This document shows positions 47,028 through 56,796 of a stretch of DNA of 64,000 bases, one piece after another. The number at the start of each line of letters is the position of its first letter. Within the stretch, counting starts at the first letter, position 1. A program made the position numbers and the translations under genes. Origin of the DNA: Arenibacter antarcticus (GTDB lineage: Bacteria > Bacteroidota > Bacteroidia > Flavobacteriales > Flavobacteriaceae); NCBI RefSeq assembly GCF_041320605.1, contig NZ_CP166679.1:744001-808000 (forward strand). Reading direction: 5' to 3'. Under the pieces are notes generated by a model. The model worked only from the letters and a program-made list of their open reading frames with translations, was not told the DNA's origin and did no database searches.

Positions 47028-48182
47028 TTACGAATTTACAAATTCTATTAGGGTCGATGTAATAAAGTCTATTTGTTCATCATCCAATTCCGTATGCATT
47101 GGCAGGGATATTACTTCTTTCACCAATTGATTGGTTACTGGAAAATCCTCTTCCTTATATTTTTCGTCTAAATAGGCTTTTTGTTTATGCAGTGGTATTG
47201 GGTAGTATACCCCACATGGAATCTGCAATTCCGCAAAATGCTTTACAAGGGCATCTCTTTTTCCGTTGGTGATCCGCAGCGTATATTGATGAAAAACATG
47301 GCAGTCACAATCCTCGCATTCCTTTGCACAAGTATTTACTAGTGCGGGCACTATAATATGTTCTTGATTTGCAAAAGCTTTAGAATATTTTTGAGCGGCC
47401 TCTCTTCTACTTTTATTGTATTGATCCAATAAAGGTAATTTGGCACGAAGCACCACCGCTTGTATTGAGTCGAGTCTAGAATTCACCCCAACCACATCGT
47501 GATGGTATCGCTCGTACATCCCATGATTTACCACTCCCCTTAAGGTATGCGCTAATTCATCGTCATTGGTATAAAGTGCACCCCCATCCCCATAACATCC
47601 CAAGTTTTTGGAAGGGAAGAAAGATGTTGCTGCAACAGTACCAAAAGTACCTGCTTTCTTGCGGCTACCATTTTTTAAGGTATAACTGGCTCCAATAGCT
47701 TGGGCATTGTCTTCAATCACAAAGAGATTGTGCTTTTCAGCGATCTCCAAAATGGCATCCATGTTGGCACATTGTCCAAACAAATGCACCGGAACTATGG
47801 CCTTGGTTTTTGGGGTAATAGCCTTTTCCAAAGCAATTGGATCAATGTTAAAACTGTCTGGCTCCACATCCACCAAAACCGGAGTTAGATTTAACAAGGC
47901 AATAACCTCTACTGTAGCCGCAAAGGTGAAATCGGCCGTAATAACCTCATCTCCAGGCTGCAACCCTAATCCCATCATTGCTATTTGAAGGGCATCGGTA
48001 CCGTTAGCACAGGGAATTACGTGTTTTACACCAAGATAATCTTCCAACTCCTTCTGGAAGGCATGTACTTCTGGGCCATTTATAAAAGCTGTGGTCTCTA
48101 AAACGTTGGCTATGGAATTGTTTACTTGATCTTTTATGGTTTGGTATTGCCCAATTAGGTCTACCATTTGTATTTTCTTCAT
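47028..48182 (-). CDS. DegT/DnrJ/EryC1-family sugar aminotransferase
   Basis: A PLP enzyme that adds an amino group to a keto-sugar nucleotide. With the start at ATG 48182 (MKKIQMVDLIGQY), it has 384 residues; an upstream start would add ten poor residues, and AGGAGG lies directly against this ATG. Motifs: CANGTDALQIAM, GDEVITADFTFAAT, VIEDNAQAIGA and the PLP lysine in FFPSKNLGCYGDGGA (Lys192). An insertion with ten residues CAKECEDCDCH holds four cysteines, which is unusual and could bind a metal. The sugar cannot be named; the pairing with galE points to LPS or capsule. Confidence 0.9.
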   Translation of the reverse strand: MKKIQMVDLIGQYQTIKDQVNNSIANVLETTAFINGPEVHAFQKELEDYLGVKHVIPCANGTDALQIAMMGLGLQPGDEVITADFTFAATVEVIALLNLTPVLVDVEPDSFNIDPIALEKAITPKTKAIVPVHLFGQCANMDAILEIAEKHNLFVIEDNAQAIGASYTLKNGSRKKAGTFGTVAATSFFPSKNLGCYGDGGALYTNDDELAHTLRGVVNHGMYERYHHDVVGVNSRLDSIQAVVLRAKLPLLDQYNKSRREAAQKYSKAFANQEHIIVPALVNTCAKECEDCDCHVFHQYTLRITNGKRDALVKHFAELQIPCGVYYPIPLHKQKAYLDEKYKEEDFPVTNQLVKEVISLPMHTELDDEQIDFITSTLIEFVNS

Positions 48183-48278
48183 CCTCCTAAATTTATCAAA
48201 ATAATATTGCAAAAATAAGGATTCGCAGTCAATGGATATTATTTAAAGAAGTGTATTTTAGCCCAAAACCTAATTCAC

Positions 48279-49514
48279 GTGTCCAGGATTTACAATATTG
48301 CCATTCAAATCAGCTCTCTAATCTTGAGGCTAATTGCGTTATTCAACCCCAAAATAAAACTTTTTGTAGCGGGTCGAAAAGATGTTTTTCAGGTATTAAA
48401 AAACACCTTTTCCAAAGAAGATCAGGTGGTTTGGGTACACACTGCTTCTTTGGGGGAATTTGAGCAGGGACTTCCTGTTATAGAGCGACTAAAGAAAGAA
48501 TACCCTACCTATAAAATATTGGTCACTTTCTTTTCGCCTTCTGGCTATGAAGTTAAAAAAAATAGTTCGGCCGCACATGCTATTACCTATCTTCCCTTAG
48601 ACACTTTAAAAAACGCAGAACGATTTGTAAAATTGGTGAATCCAAAACTGGTCATTTTTGTAAAATACGAGATATGGCCAAATTACCTAAAAGTCTTGGC
48701 CCAGCGTAAAACCCCCATTTTATTGATTTCGGCCCTTTTTAAAGAAGAACAGATCTACTTTAAAAAATACGGCGGGTTTATGAAAAGGACCCTACACAAT
48801 TTCTCTCATATTTTTGTACAGAATACCAATTCGGTAAAACTACTTCATGAAATAGGCATTAACCACACTAGTCTTGGTGGAGATACGCGTTTCGATAGGG
48901 TAATGGAAATATTGGAAAGGGACAACCATTTAGATTTTATGGAGCAGTTTAAAACCGACTCCCCCCTATTGGTTGCTGGAAGTACTTGGCCTGAAGATGA
49001 GGAGGTATTGGTCCCTCAAATAAATGCAGACACCTCCAATTTAAAATACGTATTGGCACCTCACAATATTAAACCTGAGCATATTGCCAAGCTAAAGACC
49101 TCTATCCAAAAGAAAACCGTACTCTACTCCCAAATGGATAACAAATCCCTGTCCGATTATGACGTACTTATCATAGACACCATAGGATTATTGACCAAAA
49201 TATACAGCTATGCCAATCTTGCCTATGTTGGTGGCGGATTCGCCACTGGTCTCCATAACACTTTGGAACCAGCTGTATTTGGAATTCCCGTAATCATTGG
49301 CAGCAACTACAAAGGATTTAAAGAAGCAGAGGACTTGGTGGAACAAGGCGGAGTTTTGGTAGTTAACAGCAGGGAAGAACATCTGATTTTAATGAAAAAA
49401 TTACTATCGGATAGGGACTATTTGGAAAGAACTGGTGCCGTCAACCTCAACTATGTAATAAAAAACAAGGGAGCCAGCACCCAGATTATGGAACACATCC
49501 GCACATTACTGTAA
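48279..49514 (+). CDS. waaA: 3-deoxy-D-manno-octulosonic acid transferase
   Basis: Adds Kdo to lipid A precursor at the inner membrane. The 411-residue GT30-type protein has an N-terminal membrane anchor (IQISSLILRLIALF), then WVHTASLGEFEQGLPVIERL with the catalytic glutamate, KYEIWPNYL, and the C-terminal VGGGFATGLHNTLEPAVFGIPV. The start is a GTG at 48279, since no ATG lies near and the N-terminal helix needs the residues after it. It is divergent from the aminotransferase gene. Confidence 0.93.
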   Translation: MSRIYNIAIQISSLILRLIALFNPKIKLFVAGRKDVFQVLKNTFSKEDQVVWVHTASLGEFEQGLPVIERLKKEYPTYKILVTFFSPSGYEVKKNSSAAHAITYLPLDTLKNAERFVKLVNPKLVIFVKYEIWPNYLKVLAQRKTPILLISALFKEEQIYFKKYGGFMKRTLHNFSHIFVQNTNSVKLLHEIGINHTSLGGDTRFDRVMEILERDNHLDFMEQFKTDSPLLVAGSTWPEDEEVLVPQINADTSNLKYVLAPHNIKPEHIAKLKTSIQKKTVLYSQMDNKSLSDYDVLIIDTIGLLTKIYSYANLAYVGGGFATGLHNTLEPAVFGIPVIIGSNYKGFKEAEDLVEQGGVLVVNSREEHLILMKKLLSDRDYLERTGAVNLNYVIKNKGASTQIMEHIRTLL

Positions 49515-50059
49515 AAGGTTAGGTCGGTAATCGGCGAGAATTGAAAGCAGCTTAACGGTTCACCATAGATGTCGTTCAAAAAATATTGCCTAACGTGGGC
49601 TACCACACCTCATTAAATAAAAAGGATTTATAAAAATTGAGCTAAACCCCTTTTGGCTGCCCGATCTGACCTACTGTTTTTGGGGCCAACTTGGTAATTT
49701 ACATCATCTAAAAACCAATCAAATGTATTGCCTTATGATTGGTTTGAAAGCCACATAACTTCCGCCGCTCAGGACACCTATATTTAACGCTAACACAAAA
49801 GATTCAACAGCGGACCCAAAAATGACATTCGCATTGAAAAAATAGCAGTCAAACCCCTTAAGGGTTAGAAAAAAGATCGATTTAAGGGGCGAAACCTAGT
49901 CTGAAAAAGAGAAAAAGGATTTGATATTCAGCATTTTGTCGATAATTTCTACAATTCATCTATTACTTATACTAATTTATCGGCATTTAATCGAAATGGT
50001 CATTTAAGCATTTTATAATCGATATTTATTCCTTAAATTGTATTAAAATCCTAACTATT
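49515..50059. other. Intergenic stretch with no recognised gene
   Basis: About 545 bp of AT-rich sequence. Frames on both strands are short and broken. The only structure is a weak inverted repeat CCCCTTAA/TTAAGGGG (49854-49861 and 49882-49889). It separates the waaA block from the stress-related region. Confidence 0.5.
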
Positions 50060-50191
50060 ATGATTATGAAAGATGTCGCTTACGGAACACGAGTTCTCAA
50101 TGGGTTTCTAAGTATAATGATAGTGGTATTGATCGCTATACTTTTGGCTGTAATAGTATGTCTAATTTTGGCCGCTTTCGGTTTCTTTTAA
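50060..50191 (+). CDS. Small membrane protein
   Basis: 43 residues: a short polar start (MIMKDVAYGTRVLNG) and one long hydrophobic helix (residues 16-43) with a small Gly-Phe-Phe end. ATG at 50060 or 50066 may be used. Clear open frame amid broken frames. The layout fits a single-pass membrane peptide; I do not recognise it. Confidence 0.45.
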   Translation: MIMKDVAYGTRVLNGFLSIMIVVLIAILLAVIVCLILAAFGFF

Positions 50192-50512
50192 ACCTAAGTT
50201 AACGTTTTTAAAACTTGCTTTAGTTTAAAGGGACGTATTGCAAAGGTTTGTTGACCTTCAAACTGTTTTGCTCTTTCCTAAATAACTATCCCATCTGCTT
50301 TATATTCTACTATTTTAAATCGATTTTAAAAGCCATAATAAGTTAACATTTAAGGATTACATTAAAAACAGTTCACGCCCCTCACATCGTTATGAGGGAA
50401 ATTTCTATTAAATAAAAAAATAAGGAACAAGTATAATTTCTTAGTGAAAACAGAGGTAATTATTAAGAAGAATATGAGAAGTATTAACTGGGAAAACGAA
50501 TAACGATTCGGT
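50192..50512. other. Intergenic stretch with no recognised gene
   Basis: AT-rich sequence with a small hairpin CCCTCA/TGAGGG at 50379-50398. No supported coding frame. Confidence 0.45.
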
Positions 50513-50809
50513 TCAGTCCTTACCCTTATTATTTATAGCGTTTAAACTATCCATTTCCTTCCGGAATCGAAGAATCATCAAGCTATCCAGTTGTTTTCCT
50601 ATACTATCGCGCATTGCCGGCCAATTGTTGGAGTTCATTTCACCGGTATAGCGCATTATTTTATTAAATCTAGCCACGTTGAATCTATTTGCCTTCCAGG
50701 CTGCCTTAGTACTCTCCTGATGTTTTAGATCCTGAAGGTAGATTCCGATCACAAACCCAAGTACAACAGTTATCATTGCAAATATCCAACGAGTATTATT
50801 TTTAGACAT
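50513..50809 (-). CDS. Hypothetical single-pass membrane protein
   Basis: 98 residues. A helix at about 8-26 (WIFAMITVVLGFVIGIYLQ) anchors a charged, helical soluble part (27-98) rich in Arg, Lys, Asn and Met that may form a coiled coil. No known domain. It is the longest gene in this small-protein region. Confidence 0.6.
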   Translation of the reverse strand: MSKNNTRWIFAMITVVLGFVIGIYLQDLKHQESTKAAWKANRFNVARFNKIMRYTGEMNSNNWPAMRDSIGKQLDSLMILRFRKEMDSLNAINNKGKD

Positions 50810-50952
50810 TAGTTCGATATTATATTAAAACAACATTTATCCATTATTTATCTTTAAAACTGGAGGTGGATAATGCACCTCAAGGACCATATCCTAGCGC
50901 ACCTTATACCACCTACTATTTAGTCTAAATCTGATTGACCTGATTATTCATT

Positions 50953-51048
50953 TTAGAAAAATTTGTACAATATCATAAGTAAAACAACCACGACAAAAGC
51001 ACCACTAAAAGTGAGAACTATTTCTATAAAAATCAACTTTTCTTTCAT
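50953..51048 (-). CDS. Small membrane peptide
   Basis: 31 residues: MKEKLIFIEI then a continuous hydrophobic helix to the end (VVVVLLMILYKFF). The ATG has an AAAGA purine stretch ahead of it. It begins 17 bp after the stop of the next frame upstream. A second tiny single-helix peptide in this region is notable; it is unrecognised. Confidence 0.4.
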   Translation of the reverse strand: MKEKLIFIEIVLTFSGAFVVVVLLMILYKFF

Positions 51049-51065
51049 TCTTTATAAAAAATAAC

Positions 51066-51257
51066 TCACTTTTTTAATCCTCCCGAGACTCTGGAGAATA
51101 CAAGCTTAATTTGCCGGGTATTATACCCCAAAATTGACAATATCACGGAATCAATCACCAACGGTGTGAATTCTTGAATGAATACCGTCTCCTTCATTAG
51201 ATAAATTAAGTTAATCACATTTGAATCAACTACAAAAAATCCCCGTTCAACTAACAT
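51066..51257 (-). CDS. Possible small protein
   Basis: A 63-codon frame from ATG 51257 (MLVERGFFVVDSN) to a stop 17 bp ahead of the 31-residue membrane peptide. Mixed hydrophobic composition, no recognisable motif. The close spacing to the next gene is the main reason to keep it. Confidence 0.25.
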   Translation of the reverse strand: MLVERGFFVVDSNVINLIYLMKETVFIQEFTPLVIDSVILSILGYNTRQIKLVFSRVSGGLKK

Positions 51258-51278
51258 AAACTTAGCTAAATGGTTCAA

Positions 51279-51797
51279 TTGTTATTTGCAACACAAAAGG
51301 GGTAGATGCAAAATAAAATCTTTATACACCATAGAATGCTAGAGGCATGGTCATTGAGGATCTATTTAATAAATGCAAATTATATTTATTTAGAATAGAG
51401 CTCCATTATTTTTCAGGTTCTGGAACCAGACAATATTCTTTTAAGAATACGACTATCCAATCTATTCATTTTCAATCACAAGAATAAGCAATCAATACTA
51501 CGGATCGTATAATGCAAATGAAATATAGGGTCTCCTTTTCCTGAATCTCTTATTTAGGATGAAACTATCTTAAATAAGAAATAATATGTATCTTTATAAT
51601 AGCTCGAAATTTTTCAGATGTACCAATGCTTATGCATTTCCATCTTAAATAAAGTCACACTCATTAGGATGGCCTCTATTTAAGGTTAGAAACTTCCATT
51701 TTTTAAGGAGAACACATATAAAGAATATCCATGAAAGCAGCGAAATAATACAATCGCCCCATCAACCACAAGGTTTCTAAAAATAAGATCCCCGATT
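51279..51797. other. Intergenic region upstream of aconitase
   Basis: About 520 bp of AT-rich sequence without a supported gene. A short palindrome GGTTCTGGAACC lies at about 51417-51428. The acnA promoter should be here, but no full -33/-7 pair is clear. Confidence 0.45.
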
Positions 51798-51840
51798 AAG
51801 TTCAATTTTCCCGCCAAGAACCACCGGGAAAAATGAACTT
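51798..51840 (+). promoter_or_regulatory. Large hairpin in the aconitase leader
   Basis: A 16-bp inverted repeat with one mismatch: AAGTTCAATTTTCCCG (51798-51813) and CGGGAAAAATGAACTT (51825-51840), with an 11-nt loop. It ends 49 bp before the acnA ATG. It lacks a T-run, so an mRNA control element or a protein site is more likely than a terminator. Confidence 0.65.
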
Positions 51841-51889
51841 AAGTCTCATAAAATACATTCGTACTAATACAAAGGAAAAACACAATACT

Positions 51890-54685
51890 ATGAACAACGA
51901 CCCTTATAAAGTAAAAAAGAAATTATCCCTAGCAGGAAAATCGCTCGGTTACCACAGCCTTACCGAACTGAAGGACAAAGGGTATGGAATAGACAAGCTA
52001 CCTTTCTCTATTCGTATACTTTTGGAAAATGTACTGCGAAATTACGACGGATTCGCCATAACCAAGGAAAACATTGAGACCTTGCTCCACTGGCAACCTA
52101 AAGGCTCCGACAAAGACATTCCATTTAAACCTGCCAGGGTTTTGATGCAAGACTTCACCGGAGTACCAGCCGTGGTAGATATCGCCGCCCTTCGTGCGGA
52201 AGTAGCCCGCAAAGGCAAGAATCCGGATTCGATCAATCCGTTGGTCCCTGTAGATCTAGTGATAGACCATTCTGTTCAAGTCGATTATTTTGGAACCAAT
52301 TATTCCTACGAGCGCAATATGGAAAAGGAATATGAGCGGAATAAGGAACGTTATCAATTCTTAAAATGGGCCCAAAAGTCGTTCGACAATTTTAGTGTAG
52401 TGCCCCCGGGCATGGGAATTTGCCATCAGGTGAATTTGGAATACTTCTCCAAAGGGGTCATTGAAAGAGACGGGGAGCTATTTCCAGACACCCTGGTCGG
52501 TACTGATAGTCACACTCCCATGGTGAACGGTATTGGTGTTGTAGCTTGGGGTGTTGGCGGTATAGAAGCGGAAGCCGCCATTCTGGGTCAACCCATTTAT
52601 TTTATCACCCCAGAGGTCATTGGTCTTAAACTTACCGGAAAGCTACCCTTAGGCTCCACGGCGACAGATCTAGTATTGACCATTGCTAATTTATTGAGGA
52701 AGCAAGGCGTTGTAGGGAAATTTGTGGAGGTATTTGGTTCTGGCTTGGATCATCTTTCCGTACCAGACAGGGCAACGATCGGCAATATGTCTCCCGAGTT
52801 TGGATGCACCATCACCTATTTCCCCATAGATGACAAGACCCTAGAATATATGCGCAAAAGCAATCGCTCAGAAGAACATATCGCCCTAGTAGAAAAATAT
52901 TGTAAGACCAATATGCTTTGGAGGGAAAACGAGGAAAACATAAGGTACAGCGAAGTGGTAGAGCTCGATGTTACTACTATAGAACCAACTGTTGCAGGAC
53001 CTAAGCGACCTCAAGACAAGATATTGCTACGAGAGTTCAAACCCAAATTCATAGACCTACTGGATAATTCCTTTGAACGTGAATATATTGAGCAGAAAGA
53101 CCGTGAAACCCTTACTTCCTTAGCCAGATGGAAGGGAGAAGGAGGCAACCAACCCGAACCCCAATCCCTTCAAAATTTACCTAAAGGAGCTGTTGAAACA
53201 AAGGTAAAAAACGGCCTCAAAACAGTTTGGATAAACGAGGGAGATGATAAATTTATGCTTTCCGACGGCTCAGTGGTCATCGCAGCAATTACTTCTTGCA
53301 CCAATACCTCCAATCCATTTGTTATGATTGGGGCAGGTTTAGTGGCAAAAAAGGCCCGCGAACATGGAATTGATGTAAAACCTTGGGTAAAGACATCCCT
53401 TGCCCCAGGCTCCAAGGTGGTTACCGATTATTTAAATAAGGCGGACCTAATGAAGGACCTAGAGGCCTTACAATTCCATTTGGTAGGTTATGGCTGTACT
53501 TCCTGTATTGGAAATTCAGGTCCATTGCCACCTGCCATTGCCAAGGCGGTTGACGATCATGATCTGGTAGTCTGCTCGGTACTTTCAGGGAATCGAAATT
53601 TTGAGGCTAGGGTACATTCCCAAGTGAAAATGAACTTTTTAATGTCGCCTATGTTGGTAGTGGCCTATGCCATTGCCGGGAGGGTAGATATAGATTTGAC
53701 CAATGCGCCTATTAGTTACGACAAAAATGGATTGCCAGTATACCTCAAAGATATCTGGCCAACGGACGACGAAATCAATGAGATATTAAGTAGAGTCCTC
53801 TCTCCAAAAGATTTTGCCAAAAATTACGGGGAAATATTTGAGGGCAATGAGATATGGAGAAATCTAGAGATCCCAGAAGGAAAACTATACCACTGGGACA
53901 AGGATTCCACCTATATTAAGGAAATACCGTTCTTTAAGGATATTTCCAGTGAGGCACCCGCTTTGGAAGATATACAGAATGCCCGTGCCCTATTAGTTTT
54001 GGGAGATAGCATTACTACCGATCATATTTCTCCCGCCGGCGCTTTTAACGAACATTCCGCAGCCGGAAAATATCTGATCTCCAAGGGGGTGAAAAAAGAA
54101 GAATTCAATTCCTATGGAAGTCGTAGAGGTAATGACGAGGTTATGGTTCGGGGCACTTTTGCCAATGTACGTATAAAGAACAAACTCGCCGACAAGGAGG
54201 GGGGATATACCAGCTATCTGCCCACCGAAGAGGAGATGTCGGTCTATGACGCTGCTACTAGATACAAAACAGACAAAACCCCTTTAATAGTTCTTACCGG
54301 TAAGGAATACGGAAGTGGTTCTTCTAGGGATTGGGCCGCAAAAGGCACCTTCCTATTGGGAATTAAATCCGTACTGGCCGAAAGCTATGAACGTATCCAT
54401 CGCAGCAATCTGGTTGGCCTTGGAGTATTGCCATTACAATACAAGGACGGGGATACCGCCGAGAAATTGGGCATCAACGGCACGGAAACATTTACAATAA
54501 CCGGTATTTCCAACGGAATTACACCTATGAAGGAAGTTAGTGTCATCGCCAAGAACGCAAAAGAGGAAGAAATTAAGTTTGGTGCCGTCGCCAGATTGGA
54601 TTCACTCATCGAGATAGAGTACTATCGTCATGGAGGCATCCTTCAATATGTATTACGACAATTTTTGGAAAACGAAAAAAAATAA
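51890..54685 (+). CDS. acnA: Aconitate hydratase, AcnA/IRP type
   Basis: 931 residues from ATG 51890 (MNNDPYKVKKKL), preferred over an in-frame ATG 57 bp earlier because that would extend the protein with 19 unusual residues and overlap the hairpin. It converts citrate to isocitrate with a 4Fe-4S cluster. Ligand cysteines lie in ITSCTNTSNP and YGCTSCIGNSGP; other marks are GTDSHTPMVNGIGVVAWGVG and EYGSGSSRDWAAKG. The length and order place it with bacterial AcnA and animal IRP1, rather than the shorter mitochondrial-type enzyme common in Bacteroidota. AcnA of other bacteria binds mRNA when its cluster is lost. It heads a run of stress genes. Confidence 0.96.
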   Translation: MNNDPYKVKKKLSLAGKSLGYHSLTELKDKGYGIDKLPFSIRILLENVLRNYDGFAITKENIETLLHWQPKGSDKDIPFKPARVLMQDFTGVPAVVDIAALRAEVARKGKNPDSINPLVPVDLVIDHSVQVDYFGTNYSYERNMEKEYERNKERYQFLKWAQKSFDNFSVVPPGMGICHQVNLEYFSKGVIERDGELFPDTLVGTDSHTPMVNGIGVVAWGVGGIEAEAAILGQPIYFITPEVIGLKLTGKLPLGSTATDLVLTIANLLRKQGVVGKFVEVFGSGLDHLSVPDRATIGNMSPEFGCTITYFPIDDKTLEYMRKSNRSEEHIALVEKYCKTNMLWRENEENIRYSEVVELDVTTIEPTVAGPKRPQDKILLREFKPKFIDLLDNSFEREYIEQKDRETLTSLARWKGEGGNQPEPQSLQNLPKGAVETKVKNGLKTVWINEGDDKFMLSDGSVVIAAITSCTNTSNPFVMIGAGLVAKKAREHGIDVKPWVKTSLAPGSKVVTDYLNKADLMKDLEALQFHLVGYGCTSCIGNSGPLPPAIAKAVDDHDLVVCSVLSGNRNFEARVHSQVKMNFLMSPMLVVAYAIAGRVDIDLTNAPISYDKNGLPVYLKDIWPTDDEINEILSRVLSPKDFAKNYGEIFEGNEIWRNLEIPEGKLYHWDKDSTYIKEIPFFKDISSEAPALEDIQNARALLVLGDSITTDHISPAGAFNEHSAAGKYLISKGVKKEEFNSYGSRRGNDEVMVRGTFANVRIKNKLADKEGGYTSYLPTEEEMSVYDAATRYKTDKTPLIVLTGKEYGSGSSRDWAAKGTFLLGIKSVLAESYERIHRSNLVGLGVLPLQYKDGDTAEKLGINGTETFTITGISNGITPMKEVSVIAKNAKEEEIKFGAVARLDSLIEIEYYRHGGILQYVLRQFLENEKK

Positions 54686-54736
54686 AGTTTCTGGGTATGA
54701 TTATCCATTATTACTAACCTTAAAAATAAGAGCATT

Positions 54737-55153
54737 ATGAAACGTACAGCAAATGCCGTTTGGAGCGGTTCCCTTAAGGAAGGAGAAGGAAAACTAACTA
54801 CACAAAGCAAAGTATTAAACAGTTCGAAATACTGTTTTAATTCTCGTTTTGGGGAGGGCAAGAGTACCAATCCGGACGAGTTATTGGCGGCGGCACATGC
54901 AGGATGTTTTGCTATGGCATTGAGCAACATCTTGGGAGAAGCGGGATATACCCCAGATTCCCTAGACGTTACCGCAACCGTAACCATGGATGTCAACAAA
55001 CTGGAACTTACCGGATCCCATTTAAAGCTCAAAGCTAAAATTCCAAATATTAATCAGGCAAAATTTGAGGAATGTGCCAATACCGCCAAGGACAATTGTC
55101 CGGTAAGCAAGGCGCTGAGCTTGGGTATTACTATGGATGCCGTACTTGAGTGA
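54737..55153 (+). CDS. OsmC family peroxidase
   Basis: A 138-residue OsmC/Ohr-fold protein that reduces organic hydroperoxides. The two active cysteines are Cys57 in AAHAGCFAM and Cys121 in DNCPVSKAL, with the conserved arginine in NSRFGEG and Glu in PDELLAAAHA. The spacing fits OsmC rather than Ohr. It is 51 bp after acnA, on the same strand, and 29 bp ahead of an AhpD-like gene. Confidence 0.92.
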   Translation: MKRTANAVWSGSLKEGEGKLTTQSKVLNSSKYCFNSRFGEGKSTNPDELLAAAHAGCFAMALSNILGEAGYTPDSLDVTATVTMDVNKLELTGSHLKLKAKIPNINQAKFEECANTAKDNCPVSKALSLGITMDAVLE

Positions 55154-55182
55154 GGATAAGTAATCATTAAAAAATAAAAATC

Positions 55183-55518
55183 ATGTACAACGAATCCCTG
55201 TTTCCAAAAACAACAAGAGAACTTTTGGATAAAAAAGCTGCTTTGGCCCCCGATAATTTAGAAGCATGGCGCAATTTTAGTAAAACGGTGTTTAAGGCAG
55301 GTGCTTTGGACGAAAAAACCAAACAGTTAATAGCTATAGCTGTGGCACACGTAACACAATGTCCATATTGCATACGGTCACATACCTCCCAGGCCATGAG
55401 AAAAGGCGCTGCAAAAGAAGAGATTATGGAGGCTATCTGGGTCGCCTCAGAGATGCGGGCTGGGGCCGCTTATGCACACGCCACCTTGGCCATGGATGAA
55501 ATGGAAAAACAACATTAA
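55183..55518 (+). CDS. AhpD-like carboxymuconolactone decarboxylase family protein
   Basis: 111 residues, mostly helical. The redox motif CPYCIRSH (Cys60, Cys63, His67) matches AhpD, which pairs with peroxiredoxins to remove peroxides; the family name reflects a distant decarboxylase. The downstream gene is a second member. Together with OsmC, the role is likely peroxide stress. Confidence 0.88.
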   Translation: MYNESLFPKTTRELLDKKAALAPDNLEAWRNFSKTVFKAGALDEKTKQLIAIAVAHVTQCPYCIRSHTSQAMRKGAAKEEIMEAIWVASEMRAGAAYAHATLAMDEMEKQH

Positions 55519-55523
55519 ACGAT

Positions 55524-55979
55524 ATGGCATATGTCCAACGCATAAACTATCAGGCAAAAGCAACTGAGGCTCTTAAGGGGATGATGGAACTGGAAAAATA
55601 TGTGGCAGATTCCAATTTGGAACGTCCACTTTATGAACTGATAAAAATTAGGGCTTCCCAAGTAAATGGTTGTGCTTACTGTATAGATATGCACAGCAAG
55701 GATGCTCGTAAGGCCGGGGAAACCGAGCAAAGAATCTATGCCCTATCAGCTTGGAAGGAAACTCCTTTTTATACTGGCCGTGAAAGGGCAGCCCTGAACT
55801 GGACAGAGGCTTTAACCCTAATCCCTGAAAATGAGGTTTCGGATGAACTGTATGACTCTGTATGCGAACATTTTAATGAAATGGAACTGGTTGCCCTTAC
55901 GATGGGAATAATCGCCATCAATGGATGGAACCGATTGGCCATTGGGTTTCGAACTGCCCCAGGAACGTATCAACCTTAA
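55524..55979 (+). CDS. AhpD-like protein, second copy
   Basis: 151 residues with motif CAYCIDMHSKDARKAG (Cys50, Cys53, His57), typical of the alkylhydroperoxidase D-like core group with the CxxC-xxx-H pair. It is 5 bp after the first copy, so the two are almost certainly co-translated. The sequences differ widely outside the motif, so they are not a recent duplication; they may form a mixed complex. Confidence 0.88.
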   Translation: MAYVQRINYQAKATEALKGMMELEKYVADSNLERPLYELIKIRASQVNGCAYCIDMHSKDARKAGETEQRIYALSAWKETPFYTGRERAALNWTEALTLIPENEVSDELYDSVCEHFNEMELVALTMGIIAINGWNRLAIGFRTAPGTYQP

Positions 55980-56002
55980 AAAAATAAACCTCCACGTATA
56001 AC

Positions 56003-56710
56003 ATGGAAATCATTTCGAAAATAGCTATTATAACTGGCGCTAGTCGGGGTGTTGGAGCTGCTATTTCCGCTGTTTTGACGACCAAAGGTGCCACGGTGTA
56101 TGGACTGGCACGAAGCAAGGACGATTTACTATCACTACAAGCAAAATGTGGTGAATATTTTATTCCCGTGCCTATAGACATTACGGACCAAAAAGCTATT
56201 TATGCATGGGTAGCGAACACTTTCACAGACCAACATTCCCCAGACATCCTCATCAACAACGCAGGGACAGGTTATTTTGCCAAAATAGACAAGCTTTCGC
56301 TGGAACAATGGCATAGTATGATCAACACCAACCTAAACGGACTTTATTACATTACTTCTCAGATAGTTCCCTTTATGAAACGCAATAGAGACACCTGCCA
56401 TATCATAAATATGGGATCTATTCTCGGGAAAACGGCAAGGTCTGAGGGGGCGGCCTACTGCCTAACAAAATACGGGATACAAGGTTTTAGTGAATCTCTC
56501 TTCCGAGAATTGCGATCAGATAAAATAAAGGTCAGCTGCGTGAATCCAGGGTCTATAGCCACCGATTTCTTCTTAGATTCAGGAATAGAACAAAATAATA
56601 ATATGATCCACCCAGCGGATTTGGCCGATTTACTGGTCCAAATTTTAGAGACCCCCGATAATTTGCTAATCGATGAAATAACGTTGCGGCCGCTTATACC
56701 GAAACGATAG
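56003..56710 (+). CDS. Short-chain dehydrogenase/reductase
   Basis: A 235-residue classical SDR with the Rossmann motif TGASRGVGA (11-19), NNAGTG, the active Ser139 (NMGSILGK), and Tyr152/Lys156 (YCLTKYG). The Arg after the first glycine motif suggests NADP(H). The substrate is unknown. It follows the AhpD pair by 23 bp and so probably shares their promoter. Confidence 0.9.
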   Translation: MEIISKIAIITGASRGVGAAISAVLTTKGATVYGLARSKDDLLSLQAKCGEYFIPVPIDITDQKAIYAWVANTFTDQHSPDILINNAGTGYFAKIDKLSLEQWHSMINTNLNGLYYITSQIVPFMKRNRDTCHIINMGSILGKTARSEGAAYCLTKYGIQGFSESLFRELRSDKIKVSCVNPGSIATDFFLDSGIEQNNNMIHPADLADLLVQILETPDNLLIDEITLRPLIPKR

Positions 56711-56796
56711 TTTTTGGAGACATCTACACTTCCATTGAAGAAGAATAAGCGGATAAGCGATCGCAACAATTTTGGTAACGCTATAAAACCAATGTT

